Assembly (NCBI GenBank): GCA_011371325.1
Contig: DRQV01000002.1
Location: 1-18,125, forward strand
Direction of reading: 5' to 3'
From: Thioploca sp.
GTDB taxonomy: Bacteria; Pseudomonadota; Gammaproteobacteria; Beggiatoales; Beggiatoaceae
DNA length: 18,125 bases
The notes under the pieces are model-generated. The model made no database searches. It saw only the letters and a list, made by a program, of their open reading frames with translations, and was not told where the DNA came from. Positions 7,149 to 13,318 of this stretch are shown here, in pieces. Position 1 is the stretch's first letter. Each line of letters starts with the position of its first letter. Both the position numbers and the translations under genes were made by a program.

Positions 7149-8468
7149 ATGAAATTAAAAACATTTAGTTTTATCCTTCTATTGATTACACTATTACCAG
7201 TATACTCCGCTCCAATTAATGATAATTTAGATAGTGCTATTAATATTTTAAAATTACCTTATACCAACACACAAGATACTTTTGATGCAACTACAGAATC
7301 TCTTGAAGGATTTCCTACATGTACATTCAGTGAAGCCAGTGTTTGGTATCAATATAGCCCTACTATTAATGAAGAAATAGTTTTTGATACTTATGGTTCT
7401 AATTATGATACTGTACTTGGTATTTGGACTGGAGAACAATATCCATTAACTGAATTAATTTGTAATGACAATGGCACAGAATCTACCATGCAGTCTCAAC
7501 TTAGTGCCGAATTAACAGGAGGAACTAAATATCTAATTGGTATTAATGGTTTTAATAAAGAAACGGGAAAACTAACCTTCAATGCTAAATCTTTAAATAT
7601 TTTAAATAATGATAATTTAGCTAATGCAATTGAAATTAAAAATATTCCGTATACTCATACTCAACAGGTCAATACAGCAAGTACCGATGCTAATGAAGTT
7701 TTATCAGCATGTGCCACCAGTGCCTATAATAGCGTTTGGTATCAATATAAATCCAACACTACGCAAAGTTTACAGTTAAATACTTTAGCTTCTGATTATA
7801 ATACTGTATTGTCCTTATGGTCTGGAACTAAGCATCCTTTAACTGAATTAGCTTGCAATGACGATATTGATGATCATCATGATTATTCACAAATTAATGT
7901 AACTCTTGATGCTAATAAAATATATTATATTAATGTTAGCAGCCGTACTGAATTAAATACAAAAGGTATTTTAGTATTCAATCTTGATTCTAAGACAAAT
8001 TTAGCAAAAGGTTCAATTGGTATGGCAATCGACTCAACTGGTAGTAAGATTGAAACTGAATCTTATTTTTTTAATCAGATAGTTACAAAACAAGAAGGGG
8101 TAACTAGTAATCAACTGGACATCGATTCAACTGTCACAATTTCAGTCACTACTACTATTGATGATTTTGATGTTGGAGAAACAGCGGATATTCTAATATT
8201 AGCATTATTACATTTGGAAAATCCAGTATTTTTCATGCGTGGGAACGATTATTTAACTTGGGAATTATGGAATGGAGATATACCTTCTATCATTGCTGCT
8301 GAAGAAAATATTAAATTATCTAATACTTTACAAAGCACAATCTACGAAGGTTCATTAGCCGGATTACCAGTAATTCCATATACTGTATACATAGGCTATC
8401 GTTTAGAAGCAGGAAAAATTGTCTTTAATGGCAACGAGCCAATTTCGTTTAAAATAAATGATAATTAA
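7149..8468 (+). CDS. Secreted protein with tandem PPC-like domains and a C-terminal module
   Basis: This 439-residue protein has a Sec signal peptide (residues 1-21, core FILLLITLLP, cleavage after VYSA). Its ATG is preceded by GGAG (7138-7141) at 7 nt. Two homologous units follow: residues about 24-150 and 154-280, both opening with NDNL(D/A)xAI and both carrying VWYQY, a YDTVL/YNTVL-xxW-(T/S)G strand, and PLTEL-x-CND. This resembles the bacterial pre-peptidase C-terminal (PPC)-type beta-sandwich, though here no peptidase domain is present. Residues about 310-439 form a third, different beta-rich domain (DFDVGETADILILALL, WELWNGD, IYEGSLAGLP, VYIGYRLEAGKIVFN) which I recall as the tail module of exported proteins in sulfur-oxidising gammaproteobacteria. 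It follows the giant surface protein but is separated by a terminator, so co-transcription would need read-through. Likely extracellular or periplasmic binding role; function unknown. Confidence 0.8.
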   Translation: MKLKTFSFILLLITLLPVYSAPINDNLDSAINILKLPYTNTQDTFDATTESLEGFPTCTFSEASVWYQYSPTINEEIVFDTYGSNYDTVLGIWTGEQYPLTELICNDNGTESTMQSQLSAELTGGTKYLIGINGFNKETGKLTFNAKSLNILNNDNLANAIEIKNIPYTHTQQVNTASTDANEVLSACATSAYNSVWYQYKSNTTQSLQLNTLASDYNTVLSLWSGTKHPLTELACNDDIDDHHDYSQINVTLDANKIYYINVSSRTELNTKGILVFNLDSKTNLAKGSIGMAIDSTGSKIETESYFFNQIVTKQEGVTSNQLDIDSTVTISVTTTIDDFDVGETADILILALLHLENPVFFMRGNDYLTWELWNGDIPSIIAAEENIKLSNTLQSTIYEGSLAGLPVIPYTVYIGYRLEAGKIVFNGNEPISFKINDN

Positions 8469-8516
8469 TGTTAATGATTTTTATTTGAGAATTTTTACCA
8501 ATCTATTCCTAAATAT

Positions 8517-8546
8517 ATAGCCGTGATGTCAAATTGACAAAGCTAT
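8517..8546. repeat. Imperfect palindrome in the convergent intergenic region
   Basis: TGTCAA-A-TTGACA (8527-8539) is a perfect 13-nt palindrome flanked by ATAGC (8517-8521) and GCTAT (8542-8546), which can pair to extend the stem across an asymmetric internal loop. It sits between converging genes and could act as a weak bidirectional transcription stop, although neither strand has a proper T-run after it. Confidence 0.4.
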
Positions 8547-8566
8547 GAGGATATAATAAGTTTACA

Positions 8567-8611
8567 AATTACATCTTTCGAGTCATATTTAAATACACGA
8601 TTGATGTAATT
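8567..8611. repeat. 9-bp inverted repeat in the convergent intergenic region
   Basis: AATTACATC (8567-8575) and GATGTAATT (8603-8611) are perfect inverted copies with a 27-nt interval that contains a second 10-bp palindrome, TATTTAAATA (8586-8595). It lies 39 nt past the porB stop in the minus direction. A 3'-end structure for the por transcript is plausible, but no T-run supports an intrinsic terminator. Confidence 0.4.
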
Positions 8612-8649
8612 AATTCTTCATTGCATTTAAAGATTTAATTCCCAGGTAA

Positions 8650-9627
8650 TCAAGCCCAACGCATTCCACCACGTCGTACCGTATCCATTCCTTCACTATC
8701 AAACACATCCTTATTACCATCACTATGCAAACCATAAATTTCAATATTATGATCAGCTATTGCTTGAATATGTTCTAATTCTTCCTTAGCCCGTAATTCA
8801 TCGGTAAACAGATGTTTAAATCGTTGTTGTTCCCGTAAATATTCTACTACTGGCCTAACATTACGTAATGGCATCGCTCCTGCTAAACCACCACGTTCCA
8901 ATTCAATTATTGGAAATAAACCTGTTTGTACTGCTAACCTAGCTACTTCAATGCTTTTATGACCTTCATGACCCCAACCCAATGGACAGGGACAATGAAT
9001 TTGGAGAAAAGTAGAACCTTCAATTGCCATTGCCCTTCGAACTTTTTTACGAATATCAGATGGATAAGCTACCGAAGTCGTTGCTGCATAAGGAATATGA
9101 TGAGCAGCAATAATTGACACAATATCTTTTTTCAAATGTCGTTTTCCCATCCGTTCTTTGCCCGGTGGTGAGGTAGTTGTAATCGCTGCATGAGGAGTAG
9201 AACTAGAACGTTGAATTCCAGTATTCATATAAGCTTCATTATCAAAACATACGTATAATACATTTTGACCACGTTCCAACATACCAGATAAAGATTGAAA
9301 CCCAATATCAAATGTTGCACCATCACCTCCAAATGCTAAAACTTTAGTCGATTTACCTTGCACTTTTAATGCTGCTTCCATCCCAGCAGCCACTGCACTG
9401 GAATTTTCAAATAATGAATGAATCCAAGGAATTCGCCAAGCTGATTCTGGCCAAGGAGTAGTAAAAATTTCTAAACAACCAGTAGCATTAGCCACCATTA
9501 CATCTGGGCCAGCAGCCTCGGTAACTAATCTAGCCGCCAAAGCTTCAGCACAACCAAGACAAGCTCGATGACCAGATTCTAAGCCGCGAAAACGTGGTTG
9601 TCGATCACGTAATTGGGAAATTTGCAT
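8650..9627 (-). CDS. porB: 2-oxoacid (pyruvate-type):ferredoxin oxidoreductase, beta subunit
   Basis: This is the thiamine-diphosphate-binding subunit of a pyruvate:ferredoxin oxidoreductase-type enzyme, which oxidatively decarboxylates a 2-oxoacid to acyl-CoA, CO2 and reduced ferredoxin in the cytoplasm. Of 325 residues, the TPP and Mg site is GGDGATFDIG (100-109) with DNEAYMNTG (129-137). Cysteines expected to bind the proximal 4Fe-4S cluster are C23 and C26 (GHRACLGCA), C51 (NATGC) and one of C212/C214 (HCPCPLGW). All are present, so the subunit looks functional. The ATG overlaps the porA stop by one base (TAATG), and a strong GAGGA-type ribosome-binding site (9634-9640) precedes it, so translational coupling is likely. 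It is the last gene of the por operon. Pyruvate is the most likely substrate from sequence resemblance, but another 2-oxoacid cannot be excluded. Confidence 0.88.
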   Translation of the reverse strand: MQISQLRDRQPRFRGLESGHRACLGCAEALAARLVTEAAGPDVMVANATGCLEIFTTPWPESAWRIPWIHSLFENSSAVAAGMEAALKVQGKSTKVLAFGGDGATFDIGFQSLSGMLERGQNVLYVCFDNEAYMNTGIQRSSSTPHAAITTTSPPGKERMGKRHLKKDIVSIIAAHHIPYAATTSVAYPSDIRKKVRRAMAIEGSTFLQIHCPCPLGWGHEGHKSIEVARLAVQTGLFPIIELERGGLAGAMPLRNVRPVVEYLREQQRFKHLFTDELRAKEELEHIQAIADHNIEIYGLHSDGNKDVFDSEGMDTVRRGGMRWA

Positions 9628-10799
9628 TATCTATCCTCCTCAGGTAACTTGTCTAATTCAACATCAAAAATTCGGAATCTTCCATCACTAGATTCATTCA
9701 AAGTAGCTAACAAACGAGGCAATATTTCTAATGGAATATCTCTACCGCCCAAACCAGCAGCAAACTTATGTACTTTGGGAGGATGATCTAATTCTGTTAA
9801 AGCAGCCAAAACTTCTAAACCAATGATAGCACCACTACCTAAACCAATTGCTCGTTCTAATACAATAACATGCTCTAAGCCTTTACAAACTGTTTTTAAC
9901 GCATCGATTGGGAAAGGTCGAAAGGAACGTAATTTAATCAATTTAATTGGTTGTTCTAAATCAAATTTTTCTATTGCGGCTCGCAAAGTACCATATACAG
10001 AGCCAATAGTTAATATAGCCACTTTAGCCTCCGTCGGTCCTTCGATAGTCAATAATCCACCAGAATTACGGCCAGTTATTTTTTCCCAATCTTGATTAGC
10101 GGAAATAATTTCAGCTTCAGCATTTAAGATGGCAATATGATGCGAATGACGAGCTTCGGAATAAAAATCTGGTGAAACTAAAGTACCAATACTAATAGGG
10201 TTTTGGGGATCCAAAGTGCGAGAAAATTTATATTCAGGTAAAAAATTATCCACTTGTTCTTGGTTTGGAATATTAATACTTTCCAGAGTATGAGTTAAAG
10301 TAAAACCATCCATACATACCATAACTGGTAATTCAGTTCGCTCTGCAATTTTATAAGCTTGAATGGTGGTATCGACAGCTTCTTGATTATCAGCACAATA
10401 TAATTGAATCCAACCAGCATCCCGTACTGCCATAGAATCTTGTTGGTCATTCCAAATTGATAATGGACTGGAAATAGCTCGATTAGCACAAGTCATCACC
10501 AATGGTACTCGTAAACCAGCAATATTATATAACACTTCTGCCATTAGTAAAATACCTTGTGAAGCGGTTGCAGTATAAGCTCGAGAGCCAGCAACTGCTG
10601 CCCCCAAAACTACTGAAGCCGCTGAAAATTCACTTTCTACACTGATGAATTCACATTTTAATTTACCATTAGCAACTAGCTTAGATATATTTTCTACAAT
10701 ATGAGTCTGAGGAGTAATCGGATAAGCAGCTATAACTTGTGGGCGACATAACGCTACTGCCTGAGCCACTGCCTGTGAACCTTCAAGAGCTTGTAACAT
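9627..10799 (-). CDS. porA: 2-oxoacid (pyruvate-type):ferredoxin oxidoreductase, alpha subunit
   Basis: This 390-residue subunit matches the PorA family. The N-terminal Pyr domain carries AAYPITPQTH (24-33), the hallmark of PFOR alpha subunits, and ISVESEF (52-58) with the Glu that activates TPP. It continues with SRAYTATASQG, a substrate-site segment, and the C-terminal domain II (IGSVYGTLRAAIE, then IKLIKLRSFRPFP), which closes over the active site. The catalytic site forms at the alpha-beta interface. The start codon at 10797-10799 overlaps the end of porG by 17 nt, and a CAGGAG site (10807-10811) lies inside porG, so the three genes form one coupled operon. The length is normal for a separate alpha subunit. 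No ferredoxin-like domain is fused to it. Confidence 0.88.
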   Translation of the reverse strand: MLQALEGSQAVAQAVALCRPQVIAAYPITPQTHIVENISKLVANGKLKCEFISVESEFSAASVVLGAAVAGSRAYTATASQGILLMAEVLYNIAGLRVPLVMTCANRAISSPLSIWNDQQDSMAVRDAGWIQLYCADNQEAVDTTIQAYKIAERTELPVMVCMDGFTLTHTLESINIPNQEQVDNFLPEYKFSRTLDPQNPISIGTLVSPDFYSEARHSHHIAILNAEAEIISANQDWEKITGRNSGGLLTIEGPTEAKVAILTIGSVYGTLRAAIEKFDLEQPIKLIKLRSFRPFPIDALKTVCKGLEHVIVLERAIGLGSGAIIGLEVLAALTELDHPPKVHKFAAGLGGRDIPLEILPRLLATLNESSDGRFRIFDVELDKLPEEDR

Positions 10800-11361
10800 T
10801 ATCTGTCTCCTGTTGCCATAAACCAGCTGGGACTAATTCTACAGCTTTTTGAATTAATAATAAATTTTTTTCCAACACCGCATCTTTAAATTTATGCTGT
10901 AAAACTTTCCTCAAAGATTCTTGAGATAACATACCAGTTAAAGCAAAGAAAGCAGCTAGTAAAGTAGTATTAGGTACTGGCCGGCCTAAAATTTTTTTGG
11001 CTAACATTGATGCTTGAATAGAAATTACCTCTTTACCGAGTTGTTGGCTTAATTCATCGCTACTTTGCGGAGAATTTACTAAAATTTTACCATTTGGTAA
11101 TAGTCCATTAGTTACTCCAGAAACATGTAACAATGCTTGATCTTGAATGATTAAAAATGCAGGAGTAAGTATTTGATTACGACGTAAAATATTTTCATTA
11201 TCAATCCGTACAAAAGCTATAACTGGGGCTCCACGACGTTCAGCCCCAAAATTAGGAAAAGCTTGCCCATAACGCCCTTCTTCAAAGGCTGCCATAGCTA
11301 ATAAATATGCAGCAACAACATTACCTTGTCCACCTCGCCCATGTATACGTATTTCTATCAT
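10783..11361 (-). CDS. porG: 2-oxoacid (pyruvate-type):ferredoxin oxidoreductase, gamma subunit
   Basis: This 192-residue protein is the gamma subunit (POR/KOR gamma domain), which binds coenzyme A in the PFOR complex. Its diagnostic start is EIRIHGRGGQGNVVAA (3-18), followed by the GQAFPNFGAERRGAPV stretch typical of the family. The ATG at 11359-11361 has GAGGA (11371-11375 on the plus strand) about 9 nt upstream. It is the promoter-proximal gene of the porG-porA-porB run. In four-subunit enzymes a small delta subunit with two 4Fe-4S clusters is usually encoded between gamma and alpha; here porG and porA overlap directly, leaving no room for one. Electrons must leave the complex by a separate ferredoxin or another protein. 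csrA lies 184 bp upstream on the same strand. Confidence 0.87.
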   Translation of the reverse strand: MIEIRIHGRGGQGNVVAAYLLAMAAFEEGRYGQAFPNFGAERRGAPVIAFVRIDNENILRRNQILTPAFLIIQDQALLHVSGVTNGLLPNGKILVNSPQSSDELSQQLGKEVISIQASMLAKKILGRPVPNTTLLAAFFALTGMLSQESLRKVLQHKFKDAVLEKNLLLIQKAVELVPAGLWQQETDNVTSS

Positions 11362-11540
11362 TTTAATATTTCCTCTGGTTTAGTCACATAACAGGTGTTT
11401 TTGAATTGATTATTTTACATATGAATATGATGACGATAAAATAATAGCAGATATTGTAATTAAATAGAAGAAAATATTGAATATTTAATTGAATACAAAT
11501 TGTAAATTATTAGCAAATTCCATAATTTGTGTTTTAAATT

Positions 11541-11781
11541 ATACCTCAATAATCGTAATCTACTGGATCATCATTCTGAAATTTTTCCTGTTGAATACGA
11601 TGATAAATCTCCTCACGATGAACAGCGATTTCCTTTGGTGCGTTAACACCAATTCTTACTTGGTTACCTTTAACACCTAATACAGTAATCACTATATCAT
11701 CACCTACCATAAGCGATTCACCAACACGCCTTGTCAAAATCAACATAGATTTTCTCCTTTATTTCAAACTTATTGAGGTAT
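11541..11781. repeat. Perfect 12-bp inverted repeat bracketing csrA
   Basis: ATACCTCAATAA (11541-11552) and TTATTGAGGTAT (11770-11781) are exact inverted copies on either side of csrA. In the csrA mRNA the 5' arm lies just ahead of the Shine-Dalgarno, and the 3' arm contains the TGA stop codon. Pairing would close a 217-nt loop holding nearly the whole coding sequence. Neighbouring bases do not match, so the repeat is exactly 12 bp. Confidence 0.6.
11546..11746 (-). CDS. csrA: Carbon storage regulator CsrA
   Basis: CsrA is a small dimeric RNA-binding protein that binds GGA motifs in mRNA leaders and changes translation or stability; it commonly governs central carbon metabolism, motility and biofilm formation. 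This 66-residue protein has the full family pattern: MLILTRRVGESL at the start, a core ending GNQVRIGV, and PKEIAVHREEIY with the RNA-contacting R44. The C-terminus is acidic (DDPVDYDY), as in gammaproteobacterial members. An AGGAG site (11754-11758) precedes the ATG by 7 nt and itself contains a GGA, which would permit autoregulation. Its position just downstream of lysC, 87 nt away on the same strand, is the conserved lysC-csrA order of gammaproteobacteria; in Pseudomonas tRNA genes follow, but none is visible here. Confidence 0.95.
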   Translation of the reverse strand: MLILTRRVGESLMVGDDIVITVLGVKGNQVRIGVNAPKEIAVHREEIYHRIQQEKFQNDDPVDYDY

Positions 11782-11833
11782 CGAACGCATTTTAACATGC
11801 TTTAATAAAAATATCTTAGTATTGAGTGGGTTT

Positions 11834-12313
11834 TTATACCTTTTCTAAATCAAAAGCAGTATGTAAAGACCTTACTCCTAGCTCTAAATACTTCTCGTTA
11901 ACAATCACCGAAATTTTAATTTCTGAAGTAGAAATCATCTGAATATTAATACCTTCATCAGCTAAAGTTTTGAACATTGTACTAGCAATTCCAGCGTGAG
12001 AACGCATTCCAACTCCAACCAGTGAGATTTTGACAATTTTATCATCACCCAATATTTCTTTAACCTCTAATTCTTTACTTAAATTAGTTAATGTATTTAA
12101 AGCTTTAGCATAGTCATTGCGATGTACTGTAAATGTAAAATCAGTGGTATTATTCTTACCTTTATTTTGGATAATCATATCAACTTCAACATTTGCTTCT
12201 GAAATAGGAGTCAAAATATGGGCAGCAATACCTGGGCTATCTTTCACTCCTATCAAAGTTAATTTCGCTTCATCACGACTAAATGCTATACCTGAAATTA
12301 AAGCTTTTTCCAT
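11834..12313 (-). CDS. Possible internal start: aspartate kinase beta (regulatory) subunit
   Basis: Codon 247 of lysC (ATG, 12311-12313) is preceded by GGAG (12323-12326) with a 9-nt spacer. It opens the sequence MEKALISGIAFSRDEAK, the position at which the beta subunit of alpha2-beta2 aspartokinases begins in Corynebacterium and Bacillus (as I recall). The product would be 159 residues comprising the two ACT domains, without kinase activity. This is inferred from motif and spacing only. Confidence 0.35.
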   Translation of the reverse strand: MEKALISGIAFSRDEAKLTLIGVKDSPGIAAHILTPISEANVEVDMIIQNKGKNNTTDFTFTVHRNDYAKALNTLTNLSKELEVKEILGDDKIVKISLVGVGMRSHAGIASTMFKTLADEGINIQMISTSEIKISVIVNEKYLELGVRSLHTAFDLEKV

Positions 12314-13051
12314 TTTATCATTCTCCATTTTAATCAATGTACCATTTCCATCTTCAAAAGAGGATAATACTCTCAATGGCACATTATATTTACTTGCAAA
12401 TTCCACCGAACGAATTTGTAATACTTTTGAACCCAAACTCGCCATTTCTAACATTTCTTCAAAGCAAATCTGTTCAAGTCGACGTGCATCTGGAACAACT
12501 CTAGGATCAGTTGTATAAACTCCATCAACATCGGTATAAATTTGACATTCATCTGCTTTTAAAGCTGCTGCCAATGCAACTGCTGTAGTATCTGAACCAC
12601 CACGACCTAAGGTAGTAATATTGCCTTCAACATCAATTCCTTGAAAGCCAGCCACTACTACCACTTTACCCTGATTTAAATCATTATGAATTTTCTTATC
12701 AGTAATTTCCAGAATACGAGCTTTATTATGAACATTATCGGTCAAAATCGATACTTGGCCTCCAGTATAAGAACGAGCTGGACAGCCTTGTTCGGCAAGA
12801 GCCATACTTAACAAACTGATAGTAACTTGTTCACCAGTTGCTAATAAAACATCAAATTCTCGAGCATTAGGTGATTCAGCAATTTCTTTAGCAAGACTCA
12901 CCAAACGATTAGTTTCTCCACTCATGGCAGAGACCACTACTACTATATCATTTCCTTGCGATTTAGCTGCTATAATTTTTTTAGCAACAGCAATAATTCG
13001 TTCAGTTGAACCTACTGATGTGCCTCCATATTTTTGCACGATTAACGGCAT
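11834..13051 (-). CDS. lysC: Aspartate kinase (monofunctional)
   Basis: LysC phosphorylates L-aspartate with ATP, the first step of lysine, threonine, methionine and diaminopimelate synthesis. The 405 residues match the monofunctional two-ACT-domain class. The kinase domain starts with IVQKYGGTSVGS (4-15; K7 and GGTS bind nucleotide and substrate) and includes LGRGGSDTTAVALA and TDVDGVYTTDPR. Residues about 265-405 hold the tandem ACT domains (LTLIGVKDSPGIAAHI and KISLVGVGMRSHAGIAS), the usual site of feedback control by lysine and/or threonine. The ATG at 13049-13051 has AAAGGA about 9 nt upstream. It lies between smc, 267 nt upstream, and csrA. An internal in-frame start that could yield a separate beta subunit is described separately. 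Confidence 0.95.
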   Translation of the reverse strand: MPLIVQKYGGTSVGSTERIIAVAKKIIAAKSQGNDIVVVVSAMSGETNRLVSLAKEIAESPNAREFDVLLATGEQVTISLLSMALAEQGCPARSYTGGQVSILTDNVHNKARILEITDKKIHNDLNQGKVVVVAGFQGIDVEGNITTLGRGGSDTTAVALAAALKADECQIYTDVDGVYTTDPRVVPDARRLEQICFEEMLEMASLGSKVLQIRSVEFASKYNVPLRVLSSFEDGNGTLIKMENDKMEKALISGIAFSRDEAKLTLIGVKDSPGIAAHILTPISEANVEVDMIIQNKGKNNTTDFTFTVHRNDYAKALNTLTNLSKELEVKEILGDDKIVKISLVGVGMRSHAGIASTMFKTLADEGINIQMISTSEIKISVIVNEKYLELGVRSLHTAFDLEKV

Positions 13052-13318
13052 AATTTAATCCTTTAAAGTTTGACTGATTAGAATACAGATTTTAGATAGA
13101 TTTGTAAAAGATAAAATATTTGAACTCATTATAAATAATTAAAGTGATTCTATAGTGAATAGTTAAATTTAGAATATAAACAAATATTTATTTCGAGAAT
13201 TAATTCAAGCCTGCCATAAAATATGGCTATTATAATTTTTTACCATTTAAATGATGATCAAATTATACCAGAATTGTTTGATGCAAATTTAGTATAGATT
13301 ACAAGGCACTGAGCCCAA
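13052..13318. other. smc-lysC intergenic region
   Basis: This 267-bp AT-rich gap lies between two minus-strand genes. It holds a perfect small hairpin, GCCATA-AAA-TATGGC (13213-13227), without a T-run in the minus direction, and a TATAAT on the minus strand (13128-13133) that could be a lysC -10 box but lacks a recognisable -35. No gene, tRNA or riboswitch pattern was recognised; in particular the known lysine riboswitch layout is not apparent. Confidence 0.45.

Noticed and set aside
11495..11530. 7-bp inverted repeat ACAAATT/AATTTGT between csrA and porG
   Set aside because: The arms are short and pure A/T-rich with a 22-nt interval and no T-run, within chance expectation for this composition.
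11362..11545. tRNA gene downstream of csrA, as seen in Pseudomonas
   Set aside because: No cloverleaf-like stems, TTCGA arm or CCA end could be found in this 184-bp gap.
12117..12518. 133-residue open frame antisense to lysC
   Set aside because: It lies wholly inside the unambiguous lysC kinase/ACT coding sequence and its product has no recognisable domain; it is a shadow of the real gene.
13213..13227. Perfect GCCATA-AAA-TATGGC hairpin as an smc terminator
   Set aside because: In the smc (minus) direction the bases after the stem are not T-rich; the T-run lies on the other side, where no plus-strand gene ends.
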